A stretch of 43,653 nucleotides of DNA from Pseudomonadota bacterium (GCA_029561195.1 JAKQJK010000263.1:1-43653), one strand, 5' to 3'. Counted from the stretch's first letter, positions 16,980 to 26,340 are shown. A program made the numbers and translations. The notes: generated from the sequence alone by a model not told the origin.

Positions 16980-17010
16980 AATAAAGACCCCGGATGGGGT
17001 CCTTATTCTT
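16980..17010. terminator. Probable bidirectional terminator upstream of motA promoter
   Basis: GACCCC and GGGGTC pair around GGAT, and the flanking AATAA and TTATT extend the symmetry with one mismatch, ending in a T-rich run on the plus strand. It would stop transcription from the EamA gene before the mot operon promoter. Confidence 0.6.
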
Positions 17011-17022
17011 CTATCGGGCCAC

Positions 17023-17049
17023 TCAAGTCTCGGTACGCTACACCGATAA
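17023..17049 (+). promoter_or_regulatory. Sigma-28 (FliA)-type promoter for motA operon
   Basis: TCAAGTCT, an 11-nt spacer and ACCGATAA match the FliA consensus at 6 of 8 and 7 of 8 positions with ideal spacing, about 70 nt before the motA start. The mot genes are FliA-dependent in enterics, which fits. Confidence 0.8.
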
Positions 17050-17118
17050 CCCTTGGAACAGGTCTCACCTCAGACCCGTACCCAAGGTCGGTATCAATCC
17101 TGTTATCAGAATGCGACT

Positions 17119-17979
17119 ATGTTTGTCATCATCGGCTGGTTAGTGGTCTTGGGATGCGTCTTCGGCGTATTCATCATCCACGGCGGAAACATATCCGTGA
17201 TTCTGCATGCTCTTCCGTGGGAAATGATCACCATTGGTGGGGCAACGCTGGGCGCCTTTCTGGCAAACAACCAGATGAAGGTGGTAAAAGCGACCATGAA
17301 AGGCCTTGGCTCTTGCTTCAAGGGCAGCAAATACACCAAAGCACGTTACATGGAGCTGATGGCACTGCTGTTCGACATTTTGCAGAAAGCCCGAAAAGAG
17401 GGTTTGATGGCAATTGAGAAAGACGTTGAGTCACCGCACGAGTCCGATATCTTCAAGAAGTACCCCGCCGTCGGCAGCGATCACCATGTAGTGGAGTTCA
17501 CGACGGATTACCTGCGAATGATGGTTTCCGGCAACCTCAACGCACACGAAATTGAATCCCTGATGGACAGTGAAATCGACACCCATCATCACGAAGAGCA
17601 CGCGGCCGTAGCAGCCATCCAGCGGATTGCAGGTGGTCTGCCCGCCTTCGGTATTGTGGCGGCGGTGCTGGGGGTTGTGAACACCATGGGCTCGGTAGGG
17701 CAGCCGCCAGCCGTATTGGGGGGCATGATCGGATCAGCGTTGGTAGGCACGTTTTTGGGCATTTTGCTCGCCTACGCTTTTGCAGAACCGCTGGCCGGGC
17801 TGCTGGAACAAAAGGTGGAAGAAAGCGGCAAGGAATTGCAGTGCATCAAGACCACCTTGCTCGCGTCCATGCAAGGCTATAACCCGGCCACGGCCATCGA
17901 ATTTGGGCGCAAAGTCCTGTACTCAACAGAACGGCCCTCATTCAGTGAGTTAGAAAGCCATGTCAAGGGTAAGAAATAG
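17119..17979 (+). CDS. motA: Flagellar motor stator protein MotA
   Basis: 286 residues, four predicted membrane helices with the large cytoplasmic loop between helices 2 and 3 that touches FliG. The charged segment YMELMALLFDILQKARKEG includes the conserved Arg/Glu pair used for torque, and GGLPAFGIVAAVLGVVNTMG holds the conserved proline of helix 3. The start at ATG 17119 (MFVIIGWLVVLG) matches the family; an in-frame TTG at 17053 would overlap the promoter. No clear ribosome binding site precedes the ATG. It is followed 2 nt later by motB. Confidence 0.96.
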   Translation: MFVIIGWLVVLGCVFGVFIIHGGNISVILHALPWEMITIGGATLGAFLANNQMKVVKATMKGLGSCFKGSKYTKARYMELMALLFDILQKARKEGLMAIEKDVESPHESDIFKKYPAVGSDHHVVEFTTDYLRMMVSGNLNAHEIESLMDSEIDTHHHEEHAAVAAIQRIAGGLPAFGIVAAVLGVVNTMGSVGQPPAVLGGMIGSALVGTFLGILLAYAFAEPLAGLLEQKVEESGKELQCIKTTLLASMQGYNPATAIEFGRKVLYSTERPSFSELESHVKGKK

Positions 17980-17981
17980 CC

Positions 17982-18920
17982 ATGGCAGGTGACGCAAAAA
18001 AACTGCAACCGATCATCATCAAGAGGATCAAGAAGAACGGCCATGCGGCTCACGGTGGTGCGTGGAAGATCGCATATGCAGACTTCGTGACGGCCATGAT
18101 GGCCTTCTTCCTTTTGATGTGGCTGCTGGGCTCAACATCAGAAGGCGACAAAAAGGGCCTGTCAGACTACTTCAATGCGCCGCTGAAGGTTGCCTTGCAA
18201 GGTGGCAGCGGCGCTGGCGCCAGCAACAGTATCTTGTCGGGTGGTGGCAAGGACCTGACACGTTCCACTGGGCAGTCACCTGCAGGTGAAGGCGAGGACC
18301 CCATACGAAGAAAAATGGCCGCTGACATCATGCGCGCTGAAGTTGCCAAGCAGGAAAACAAAAAGATGGAGGCACTGAGTGCCAAGATCAGTGCCGTCAT
18401 TTCGAACAACCCGAAATTGGCCGAGTTTCAATCTCAAATCAGGCTCGAAACTACGCCAGACGGACTACAGATCCAGATCGTTGACGACCAAAACAGGCCC
18501 ATGTTTGACACCGGAAGCGCGCTGGTCAAACCATACATGCGGGAAATACTGAGGGAAATTGGCACCGCCCTCAACGGCGTGGAAAACAAAATCAGTCTCG
18601 ATGGCCACACCGATCGCTCGCCTTACGGGAATGGCGATAAAGGCTATAGCAACTGGGAACTTTCAGCAGACCGTGCCAACGCCTCCCGCAGGGAACTGGT
18701 TGCATCGGGAATGCCGGATGAAAAACTCGCGCGGGTCACCGGTCTAGCCTCCAGCAACCTGCTTGATCAGCAAAATCCGCTAGCTCCCATCAATCGCCGA
18801 ATCAGCATCATCGTCATGACCCGAGAAGCCGAAGAAAGGCTGATGGGTGGCGGACGGACACCAGTTTCAACCACCGAGGCTCCGCCGGAAGGCGATGCGC
18901 CTTCCACCCCCAAACAATAA
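17982..18920 (+). CDS. motB: Flagellar motor stator protein MotB
   Basis: 312 residues. One N-terminal membrane helix carries the proton-binding Asp34 (YADFVTAMMAFFLLMWLL), marking a proton-driven stator. A plug/linker region follows, then an OmpA-like peptidoglycan-binding domain with LDGHTDRSPYG and NWELSADRANASRRELV. The C-terminus is Pro/Thr-rich. It is translationally linked to motA (2-nt gap) and 74 nt ahead of cheY. Confidence 0.97.
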   Translation: MAGDAKKLQPIIIKRIKKNGHAAHGGAWKIAYADFVTAMMAFFLLMWLLGSTSEGDKKGLSDYFNAPLKVALQGGSGAGASNSILSGGGKDLTRSTGQSPAGEGEDPIRRKMAADIMRAEVAKQENKKMEALSAKISAVISNNPKLAEFQSQIRLETTPDGLQIQIVDDQNRPMFDTGSALVKPYMREILREIGTALNGVENKISLDGHTDRSPYGNGDKGYSNWELSADRANASRRELVASGMPDEKLARVTGLASSNLLDQQNPLAPINRRISIIVMTREAEERLMGGGRTPVSTTEAPPEGDAPSTPKQ

Positions 18921-18994
18921 AACTTCAGGACTTCATTTTGACCTGGAATATTCTTTTAACCAATCCCGTTTAACTTGTGTAAGTAGAGGACAAC

Positions 18995-19384
18995 ATGGCA
19001 ACTGAACTCCGATTTTTAGTAGTTGATGATTTTTCAACTATGCGACGAATTGTCCGAAACCTGCTCAAAGAGAGCGGCTACGCGGAAGCAGATGAAGCAG
19101 AGGATGGCGTCATAGCGCTTGGCAAGCTGCGGGCAAGCAAGTTCGACTTTGTGGTGAGCGATATCAATATGCCCAACATGAATGGATTTCAATTACTGGC
19201 TGAGATAAAGAAAGACGAGAAGTTGAAACATATCCCGGTTCTGATGGTGACAGCAGAGGCCAGGAAGGAAGACATTGTGGCCGCTGCCCAGCAGGGCGCC
19301 GCTGGATACATCGTCAAACCGTTCACCAAAGCCACCCTGGAAGACAAGCTGAATAACATTCTGGTCAAGACGGGGCTCAAATGA
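18995..19384 (+). CDS. cheY: Chemotaxis response regulator CheY
   Basis: 129 residues, a single receiver domain. The phosphorylation site is Asp56, with the Mg-binding Asp11 and Asp12, Thr86 and Lys108 in place. Phospho-CheY binds the FliM/FliN switch and changes rotation direction. AGAGGA lies ahead of the ATG and the stop overlaps the cheZ start by 4 nt. The rest of the chemotaxis genes (cheA, cheW, cheR, cheB, receptors) are not in the window, so the kinase must be encoded elsewhere. Confidence 0.97.
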   Translation: MATELRFLVVDDFSTMRRIVRNLLKESGYAEADEAEDGVIALGKLRASKFDFVVSDINMPNMNGFQLLAEIKKDEKLKHIPVLMVTAEARKEDIVAAAQQGAAGYIVKPFTKATLEDKLNNILVKTGLK

Positions 19385-20025
19385 ACAAACCAGTCGAGAA
19401 CCCGGCGATTTCAACAAAAACAGAGGCGCCTATGCATGATGTCCATCAAAGAATCGGCCAACTCACCCGTCAACTGCATGACTCGCTCAACGGATTAGGC
19501 TTGACAGAACAGCTTAAGGACTCTGTTGAAGAGTTGCCTGATGCCAAGAGCCGATTGACCTACATTGCACGCCTGACTGGCGATGCCGCCGAAAAGGTCT
19601 TGAACAGTGTCGACCAAGCAAAGAGCCTGCATGACGAAATCGCGAGGGAAACGCGTCGAATCGCAGAATTGATCGTGAAAGATCCGGTGGCAGCAGTTGC
19701 CAAGGGACATGTGATGAATTTCGTCACTCATGTCGAACAGTCATCAAAGGCCATCGACAAGCATTTGACTGAAATCATGATGGCGCAGGATTTCCACGAT
19801 CTGACTGGCCAGGTCATCGCCCGTGTCGTAAGTCTTACAACCACGATTGAAGAACAACTAGTCCAGTTGCTGATAGAGACGGCCCCAGCTGTCTCTACGA
19901 AAACCACACCGGTTGCGGAACGCCAGCACGCACTTTCCGGTCCGGCAATTTCGCCTGAAAATAATCCTGACATTGTTACCAGCCAGTCGCAGGTTGATGA
20001 CTTGCTGGCCAGCCTCGGTTTCTGA
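19381..20025 (+). CDS. cheZ: CheY-P phosphatase CheZ
   Basis: 214 residues, a long four-helix bundle. The catalytic segment [14 protein letters not shown] gives Asp140 and Gln144, equivalent to Asp143 and Gln147 of E. coli, which speed CheY dephosphorylation. The C-terminal peptide DDLLASLGF is the CheY-binding tail, tethered by a Pro/Ser-rich linker. It overlaps cheY by 4 nt (ATGA). A 124-nt gap follows before flhB. Confidence 0.96.
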   Translation: MNKPVENPAISTKTEAPMHDVHQRIGQLTRQLHDSLNGLGLTEQLKDSVEELPDAKSRLTYIARLTGDAAEKVLNSVDQAKSLHDEIARETRRIAELIVKDPVAAVAKGHVMNFVTHVEQSSKAIDKHLTEIMMAQDFHDLTGQVIARVVSLTTTIEEQLVQLLIETAPAVSTKTTPVAERQHALSGPAISPENNPDIVTSQSQVDDLLASLGF

Positions 20026-20121
20026 GGCGAAATACGGACAAAAAGCACAGAAACGCGCCGGTAGAACTGGCGTGGTAAACCGGGCTTTATCGCCCTTTAG
20101 TTACGGGTATCGCTGAAGACA

Positions 20122-20148
20122 ATGGTAGGAAGCCAACGCACCTACCAT
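20122..20148 (+). promoter_or_regulatory. Hairpin over the flhB translation start region
   Basis: ATGGTAGG and CCTACCAT form a perfect 8-bp stem around an 11-nt loop, ending one base before the flhB ATG. The only Shine-Dalgarno-like sequence (AGGA at 20127-20130) is within the stem and too far from the start in linear sequence, so folding may control flhB translation. Confidence 0.5.
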
Positions 20149-20149
20149 C

Positions 20150-21307
20150 ATGGAATCAAGCAGTCAGGACCGCAACTTACCGGCCTCCCAAAGAAAGCTG
20201 AACAAAGCTAAAGACGACGGTCAAGTCGCGCGTTCCAGGGATCTTTCGCACCTTGCGGTTCTAGGTGGTGGTGCCGTAGCCGTCATGGTACTGGCTCCGG
20301 TACTATTCGAACAGCTCAAGCTTGGGCTCAGCCAACAGCTGTCGTTCGATTCAAAGTCCATCCTTCAGACAGGCAGCATGCTGGGCCGCCTGCAAGACAT
20401 GACCCTCACTGGCCTGATCGGTTGTGGCGTATTCGCTGCAATTGTTATGGCCGCAAGCATACTGAGTGCAATTGGCTCTGGTGGTTGGGTAGCCAGCCTC
20501 AAACCCGTGATGCCGGATTTCAGCCGCCTGAATCCCATTTCGGGATTTGGCCGGATGTTCACCAAAGAAAAATTCTCGGAAGTCGCCAAAATGACTTTTG
20601 TCATGGCCGTGCTGATATTGCTCGGAGCCATGTATTTCAGTACCAATCTCCAGGCTATTGCTTCGTTGACGCTACAACCTTCGCAAGCGGCAATTCAAGC
20701 TTTGAACGAGTGGCTGAAAAAAGGCATGGGGGTTTTGCTATTGGTAATCTTCGTTGTGGCGGTGGTTGACGTTCAACTTCAGAACTTTCTGCATAAGTCA
20801 CGTCTCAAGATGTCCCATCAAGAGGTAAAGCAAGAGCAGAAGGAGTCGGAGGGTAGCCCGCAATTGAAGGGACGAATGCGGCAACGCCAACGTGAAATCT
20901 CGCATGGAAACAGCATCAGTGCGGTAGTGCGCGCAGACTTTGTGGTGATGAATCCAACGCACTTCGCGGTTGCCATTCGTTATGACGAAAAGACCATGCG
21001 AGCACCTCAGGTCATTTCCAAGGGCGCCGACTTGTTGGCAATGAAAATTCGGGACATAGCCAAAACGAACTCAATTCCGGTGTTGCAGTCGCCGATTCTG
21101 GCGCGTGCGCTATACGCCAATGCCGAATTGGACCAGGATATTCCCTCCAGCCTTTACACGGCCGTTGCGCAGGTGCTGGCGTATGTGTACCGCCTCAAGT
21201 CGGCATTACGTGGCGACGGCCCCATGCCGGGTGAGCAGCCCGACCCCTTTGTGCCACCGGAGCTTGACCCGCTCTCGAGTCAGGTCAGTAACCAGAACCA
21301 GCCATGA
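20150..21307 (+). CDS. flhB: Flagellar type III export switch protein FlhB
   Basis: 385 residues. Four predicted membrane helices in the first 215 residues, then the cytoplasmic export-switch domain. The autocleavage motif NPTH is at 268-271; cutting between Asn and Pro lets FliK change substrate class from hook to filament. The N-terminal motif QRKLNKAKDDGQVARSRDL is standard, and the C-terminus has a Pro-rich extension. The ATG at 20150 follows a strong hairpin without a normally spaced ribosome binding site. The gene overlaps flhA by 4 nt. Confidence 0.97.
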   Translation: MESSSQDRNLPASQRKLNKAKDDGQVARSRDLSHLAVLGGGAVAVMVLAPVLFEQLKLGLSQQLSFDSKSILQTGSMLGRLQDMTLTGLIGCGVFAAIVMAASILSAIGSGGWVASLKPVMPDFSRLNPISGFGRMFTKEKFSEVAKMTFVMAVLILLGAMYFSTNLQAIASLTLQPSQAAIQALNEWLKKGMGVLLLVIFVVAVVDVQLQNFLHKSRLKMSHQEVKQEQKESEGSPQLKGRMRQRQREISHGNSISAVVRADFVVMNPTHFAVAIRYDEKTMRAPQVISKGADLLAMKIRDIAKTNSIPVLQSPILARALYANAELDQDIPSSLYTAVAQVLAYVYRLKSALRGDGPMPGEQPDPFVPPELDPLSSQVSNQNQP

Positions 21308-23385
21308 ACGAAAACTTTGGTATTTTAAAAAGGTGGTTTGGCACAAATGCCCTTGCCATGCAAGGCGCAGCTGCACCGGTACTTGTCGTCGCCATTTTGG
21401 CTTTGATGGTGTTGCCACTGCCACCGATGATTTTGGACGTATTTTTTACGCTCAATATTTCCATTGCGCTGATGGTGATGATGGTTGCGGCGTACATGAT
21501 TCGGCCACTTGACTTCGCCGCCTTCCCCGCTGTCTTGCTGCTCACGACACTTATGCGTCTGTCGCTGAACGTAGCTTCTACACGGGTTGTCTTGCTGGAA
21601 GGTCATACAGGTCCCGGAGCCGCGGGCGCCGTTATTGAGGCATTCGGTCATTTTTTAATTGGTGGAAATTTTGCGGTCGGACTAATTGTCTTTTCCATAC
21701 TGGTGGTAATCAATTTTGTAGTTGTCACCAAAGGTGCAGAACGAATCGCAGAGGTCTCGGCCAGATTTGCGTTAGACGCCATGCCTGGAAAGCAGATGGC
21801 GGTTGATGCCGACCTGAACGCAGGCACTATTGACGAAAAAGAAGCAAAACGACGTCGCGCTGAGGTTGCGGAGGAAGCAGATTTTTTTGGATCGATGGAT
21901 GGTGCCTCCAAATTCGTGCGTGGTGATGCTGTGGCAGGAATTCTCATCCTGCTGATCAACATAGCAGGTGGTTTCACGATCGGAGTGCTGCAGCATGGCC
22001 TCAGTGCCGGTGCGGCTGCCGACACCTACGTGCTGTTGGCCGTAGGCGACGCCTTGGTCGCACAGATACCCGGCCTGCTCATCTCGGTTGCGGCGGCGAT
22101 GGTGGTGTCGCGTGTAGGCAAAGATCATGATCTGGGTCGGCAGATTGTTCAACAGATGTTTGTGTCTCCCCGGGTTTTGGGTATTACCGCCGCAATCATG
22201 GGCGTTCTGGGCATCATTCCAGGCATGCCACATCTTGTGTTTATAGGAATTGCCATTGTTTTGGGTTATGCCGCATGGGTGCTGGCGAACAGGCCGGAAC
22301 CTTCGACTGACGTCGATACAACTGCTCCCGCCGCATCTGACGGAGAAGCCACATGGGACGACCTGCAACCAGTTGATCAGCTGGGTCTGGAATTGGGCTA
22401 CAGATTGATTGCGCTGGTGGACAAAAACCGTCAAGGTGATCTGCTTACCCGCATCAAGGCAGTAAGACGTAAGTTTGCTCAAGAGGTTGGATTCTTGCCG
22501 CCGCCCGTGCACGTCAGAGATAACCTGGAGTTGAAACCGAGTGGCTACAGGATCACGCTACGCGGAGTCATCGTCGGTGAGGCAGAAGCGTTTCCCGGAA
22601 TGCATCTCGCAATCAATCCTGGGGGTATCACGACACCATTGATCGGAACTCCCACAATCGATCCGGCCTTCGGCCTGCCGGCTCACTGGATAGATGATCG
22701 TCAGAAGGAAGCTGCACAAATGGCCGGATTTACGGTCGTTGATTCCGAGACCGTCATGGCTACCCATTTGTCACACTTGATGCAGGTACAAGCCTCCAAA
22801 CTATTAAGTCGCATTGAGACCCAACAACTGGTTGAACACGTGAGTAAACAAGCACCAAAACTGATCGAAGAAGTTGTTCCGAAAATGGTTTCCATCGCCA
22901 TTTTTCAGAAAGTGCTGCAACTCCTGCTCGATGAATCCGTACACATTCGGGACATCAGGACCATTGTCGAGTCTTTAGCTGAGCACGCTGGAAGCACGAC
23001 CGACCCTGCAGAATTGGCAAAACGGATTCGCATTGCGTTGTCGCCTGCCATCGTGCAGCAGATATACGGCTCGTCCCGCGAGCTCAGCGTAATTGCTATC
23101 GATCCTGGACTGGAGCGACTATTGATGCAGGCCCTCGGTAGTGCATCAGGACCGGCACTGGACCCAGGTGTCGCTGAAATGCTGACTCGAACGGCAGCCG
23201 AAGTTGCACTCAAACAAGAAGAAATTGGTGTTCCAGCATGCCTTTTGGTGCCCGATCAAATTCGCAGCGCAATCGCCAGACTGGTTCGACGGGTGGCGCC
23301 CAGATTGCAGGTACTGGCTCACAGTGAAATCCCGGAAACACACACGATTCGGATAGGTCCGATTCTTAGAGGCTCACCATCATGA
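21304..23385 (+). CDS. flhA: Flagellar export gate protein FlhA
   Basis: 693 residues, the usual FlhA length. The N-terminal half has about eight membrane helices with the FHIPEP signature region (RLSLNVASTRVVLLEGH, VVTKGAERIAEVSARFALDAMPGKQM), and the C-terminal half is the cytoplasmic nonamer domain that docks chaperone-substrate complexes. It forms the export gate with FlhB and FliPQR. It overlaps flhB and flhF by 4 nt each (ATGA), so flhB-flhA-flhF are translationally coupled. Confidence 0.98.
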   Translation: MNENFGILKRWFGTNALAMQGAAAPVLVVAILALMVLPLPPMILDVFFTLNISIALMVMMVAAYMIRPLDFAAFPAVLLLTTLMRLSLNVASTRVVLLEGHTGPGAAGAVIEAFGHFLIGGNFAVGLIVFSILVVINFVVVTKGAERIAEVSARFALDAMPGKQMAVDADLNAGTIDEKEAKRRRAEVAEEADFFGSMDGASKFVRGDAVAGILILLINIAGGFTIGVLQHGLSAGAAADTYVLLAVGDALVAQIPGLLISVAAAMVVSRVGKDHDLGRQIVQQMFVSPRVLGITAAIMGVLGIIPGMPHLVFIGIAIVLGYAAWVLANRPEPSTDVDTTAPAASDGEATWDDLQPVDQLGLELGYRLIALVDKNRQGDLLTRIKAVRRKFAQEVGFLPPPVHVRDNLELKPSGYRITLRGVIVGEAEAFPGMHLAINPGGITTPLIGTPTIDPAFGLPAHWIDDRQKEAAQMAGFTVVDSETVMATHLSHLMQVQASKLLSRIETQQLVEHVSKQAPKLIEEVVPKMVSIAIFQKVLQLLLDESVHIRDIRTIVESLAEHAGSTTDPAELAKRIRIALSPAIVQQIYGSSRELSVIAIDPGLERLLMQALGSASGPALDPGVAEMLTRTAAEVALKQEEIGVPACLLVPDQIRSAIARLVRRVAPRLQVLAHSEIPETHTIRIGPILRGSPS

Positions 23386-24815
23386 ATATTCAGCGATTTA
23401 TTGCCCCCACCGCACGTGAGGCCCTTGCCAAGGCAAGAATGACATTTGGTGATGGAACGCTCATTCTTTCCAATCGCCCAACTGCGGACGGGATTGAAGT
23501 TGTGGCTACCGCAGAAGATGCCCTTGCAAGTCTCGATCGCGAAGAAACTGTCGTCAGTCGACCAAAAGGCACCCCGGCAGATACACGACGGGCATTCACT
23601 TTAACCGTTGAGCCAGACTCTAAAGTTGAAGATGATGTGGCCCAACTTTCAATGAGCACATTGTCTTTTCAGGACTATGTCCGTGAACGGATGCTTCGTC
23701 GTCGCCAAGACGCTTCGGCCGAGTCATTGAGAGCTGGCAAGCCTGCGGAGAGCCGACCACGACCATCACAAGTAAACGCATCCATCCAATTGGACACGAC
23801 ACCCAAACAGAAAGCTGCTCCTCCCAAGGTATCGAACCCCGCTTTCCCGAGTACACCATCGGCACTTCCACAGGCTTTGATGAATGAGCTGAACTCGATG
23901 AAGGAACTCATCGAAGAGCGGTTTACCGCGTTAACCTGGCTTGGCCAGGCCCGTCAGCACCCCATCGTATCCAACATGATGTTGAAATTCATTCGCGCCG
24001 GATACTCACCATTGCTGGCTCGTACAGTTCTTGAAAAATTGCCTGAGGATTCTGATGCAGCTGAATCCATGCAATGGGTTCTTGACGTGCTAGAACGTAA
24101 TCTGAAAACTGATTCAGAGATGAAACCTCTGTATGAAGAAGGTGGCACCTTCGCCCTTGTAGGGTCAACGGGTGTTGGGAAAACCACTACAGCTGCCAAA
24201 TTGGCTGGTCTGTGTGCTCAAAAACATGGGGCCAGTAGTGTTGGACTCATCACGCTTGATACTTATCGCGTAGGAGCGCATGAGCAGCTCAGGTCCTTTG
24301 GAAGAATGCTTGGTGTAGTTGCTCACCTCGCCCACGACAGAGCCGCATTGCAGGACTTACTGGGTCTGCTCGCAAATAAGAAAATGGTCTTGATTGACAC
24401 CACCGGCATCGCACCTCATGACCCACGACGCCGGGACATGATGGACGTACTTGAACTTCCCAACGTAAATAAGCTACTGGTCCTGAACGCAGGCAGCCAA
24501 GGCGACACTCTTGACGACGTCGTGACTTCATTCAAGACAAAGGGTATTCAGCAAGCAGTCCTTACCAAAGTAGACGAGGCTGTCAAGCTGGGGCCAGCGT
24601 TGGATGCCGCCATCCGGCATCAGCTGCTGCTTCGCGGTGTAACAACTGGACAAAAGGTGCCGGAAGACTGGGAAGCGGCAGACGCAGCGAAGCTCATTCG
24701 AGCCTCCATGCGCGCACAGGGTAAATCCGCCTACGAACCTAAAGCAATTGATCTCGGCTTCTTCTTTGCACAGTCGTCGAGCAAAGCAACATCAAGAGAC
24801 AACTTACATGCTTGA
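23382..24815 (+). CDS. flhF: Flagellar placement GTPase FlhF
   Basis: 477 residues. An N-terminal basic domain (MNIQRFIAPTAREALAKARM), a low-complexity linker near 115-165, then the NG domains of an SRP-type GTPase. The P-loop GSTGVGKTT is at 261-269, followed by LDTYRVGAHEQLRSFG, a VLIDTTGI G3 region and LTKVDE as G4. FlhF recruits the first basal-body parts to the flagellated pole or site and is stimulated by FlhG. All GTPase motifs look intact. Co-occurrence of FlhF with FlhDC control is found in several Betaproteobacteria. Confidence 0.96.
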   Translation: MNIQRFIAPTAREALAKARMTFGDGTLILSNRPTADGIEVVATAEDALASLDREETVVSRPKGTPADTRRAFTLTVEPDSKVEDDVAQLSMSTLSFQDYVRERMLRRRQDASAESLRAGKPAESRPRPSQVNASIQLDTTPKQKAAPPKVSNPAFPSTPSALPQALMNELNSMKELIEERFTALTWLGQARQHPIVSNMMLKFIRAGYSPLLARTVLEKLPEDSDAAESMQWVLDVLERNLKTDSEMKPLYEEGGTFALVGSTGVGKTTTAAKLAGLCAQKHGASSVGLITLDTYRVGAHEQLRSFGRMLGVVAHLAHDRAALQDLLGLLANKKMVLIDTTGIAPHDPRRRDMMDVLELPNVNKLLVLNAGSQGDTLDDVVTSFKTKGIQQAVLTKVDEAVKLGPALDAAIRHQLLLRGVTTGQKVPEDWEAADAAKLIRASMRAQGKSAYEPKAIDLGFFFAQSSSKATSRDNLHA

Positions 24816-25602
24816 AGCTTGCGCAGATCAAGGCGCAGGCCTGCGTCACCTTGGAATGAACTCCACGACACGAGTTGTTGCTGTAACAAGTCACGGTAGT
24901 CACCAAAGTGAGTTAGCACTTTTGTGGTGCATTTGCTCCGCTCTCATTGAATTGGGTTACGCTGTAACAGTATTGGATGGAACGCTTGAAGAGCAGGAAC
25001 GCGAGCCAGGACTGCTTCAAATTCTTGACTCGCAACATTGGCAGTTGGGAGCAGACGTCGACCAGGGCACTTGGTCGGTGCTGGCGGCTGCAATGGGTCT
25101 GAGCAAAATCTGTCATCCTCAGGAGAGCCTGGGACAGCCCCTACAAAGACTGTCAAGCCTTTTTGAAAGTGATCAGGTGGTAGTGGTGTTTGCGCGTGGA
25201 GACCTCTTGGCCAAGCTACTAGAGGGAAGCAATGTTCAACCTCTTCTCGCCGTCTCTTCAGCTCCTATGTCGCTCATGACTGCCTACTATTCTCTCAAGC
25301 AGATGCACATCACTGCGCAAATTCATCCATTGATCGTTTCCATTGAGCAGGAATACATTTCCCGCATAAACAATACCCAGACACCCGGAGAAACTCTGTA
25401 TGACTGTGCTCGAAATTTTCTGGACTGCACCTTGAGTCCACCACTTATGGCCAATCTAACCTTAGAAGACAGCATTTCACCCGACATGAATCGCCTGATC
25501 ACTCGGATGCTGGCAACGGCTATGCCGATTGTTCGCCACCGTCAAACCGCACAAATATCTCGTGGAACACAACCTCGAGCACATTTTTCAGGGAGCCACT
25601 GA
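24808..25602 (+). CDS. flhG: FlhG/FleN-like protein lacking a Walker A motif
   Basis: 264 residues from ATG 24808, which overlaps the flhF stop by 8 nt and has AGAG upstream. The N-terminus holds DQGAGLR (residues 7-13), the activation helix by which FlhG stimulates FlhF. It is followed by the first MinD-like strand (RVVAVTS), but where the P-loop GGxGVGKT should be there is SHGSHQSE; the next strand VTVLD is kept. The remainder follows the MinD fold only loosely. I therefore read it as an FlhG homologue without ATP binding at the normal site. Position between flhF and fliA is exactly that of flhG/fleN. An earlier in-frame start at 24748 would lie inside flhF and is unlikely. Confidence 0.8.
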   Translation: MLEACADQGAGLRHLGMNSTTRVVAVTSHGSHQSELALLWCICSALIELGYAVTVLDGTLEEQEREPGLLQILDSQHWQLGADVDQGTWSVLAAAMGLSKICHPQESLGQPLQRLSSLFESDQVVVVFARGDLLAKLLEGSNVQPLLAVSSAPMSLMTAYYSLKQMHITAQIHPLIVSIEQEYISRINNTQTPGETLYDCARNFLDCTLSPPLMANLTLEDSISPDMNRLITRMLATAMPIVRHRQTAQISRGTQPRAHFSGSH

Positions 25603-26318
25603 TGTATACCGCCAAGGGGCAACTTGACCGTAATGCCATGATCAAGCAGTATCAACCGCTGGTTCGCAGACTGGCTCACCACATGATGGCGAAGTTGCCA
25701 CCCAGTGTTCAGGTGGATGACCTGATTCAGGTTGGACTGATCGGTCTTTCCGAAGCACTGACGCGATTTGAGGCAACTCAGGGTGTTCAGTTTGAGACTT
25801 TTGCTACCCAACGTATCCGCGGGGCCATGCTGGACGAACTTCGCGAAAACGACTGGATGTCCCGAGGATCTCGCAAAAGTCAAAAAACTATCGAACAAGC
25901 GCTTCGTCGCCTGGAGCATCAGCTGGGGCGGAGCCCTTCCGAGTCTGAAATTGCTTCAGAACTGGGTATGACACTAGCCGACTACCAAAGCCTCCTGGGT
26001 AAAGTCAGAGGTACGCAATTGGTCTATCTCGAAGACATGTCTCATGGCAACGAAGACGAGGACAACTACCTCGATCGTCATGTCAGCGACAGTGAGGCCG
26101 ACCCTCTATCGGTATTGCGGGATCAGCGCCTGCGTCAGGCACTCGTGGATGCCATTAAGCATTTACCCGAACGTGAGCAATACATCATGAGTATGTATTA
26201 CGAACAGGACATGAATCTCAAAGAAATTGCTACGGTTCTCGGAGTCACTGAGTCCAGGGTCTGTCAATTGCACAGCCAATCTATTGCTCGACTCAGAGCG
26301 AAGATGAGAGATCACTAA
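25602..26318 (+). CDS. fliA: RNA polymerase sigma factor FliA (sigma-28)
   Basis: 238 residues. Sigma region 2 (LIQVGLIGLSEALTRFEATQGVQFETFATQRIRGAMLDELRE) and region 4 (LPEREQYIMSMYYEQDMNLKEIA...VTESRVCQLHSQSI) are complete. FliA directs late genes such as flagellin, motAB and flgM; three sites with its consensus occur in this window. GGGAG precedes the ATG, which overlaps the flhG-like stop as TGATG. A strong terminator follows directly. Confidence 0.98.
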   Translation: MYTAKGQLDRNAMIKQYQPLVRRLAHHMMAKLPPSVQVDDLIQVGLIGLSEALTRFEATQGVQFETFATQRIRGAMLDELRENDWMSRGSRKSQKTIEQALRRLEHQLGRSPSESEIASELGMTLADYQSLLGKVRGTQLVYLEDMSHGNEDEDNYLDRHVSDSEADPLSVLRDQRLRQALVDAIKHLPEREQYIMSMYYEQDMNLKEIATVLGVTESRVCQLHSQSIARLRAKMRDH

Positions 26319-26340
26319 GGGCTTGCGAGCCCTTTTTTTT
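26317..26340 (+). terminator. Rho-independent terminator behind fliA
   Basis: AGGGCT and AGCCCT form a 6-bp stem around TGCG, followed by eight T. It starts at the fliA stop and closes the long mot-che-flh-fliA run, ahead of the convergent flgN. Confidence 0.93.

Noticed and set aside
20082..20098. GGGC-TTTATC-GCCC-TTT behind cheZ as a terminator
   Set aside because: The stem is only 4 bp and the T-run 3 nt long, too weak to claim.
24748..24807. Earlier start for the FlhG-like gene inside flhF
   Set aside because: ATG 24808 has a ribosome binding site, gives the usual 8-nt coupling overlap and places the DQxxGLR helix at the N-terminus as in FlhG.
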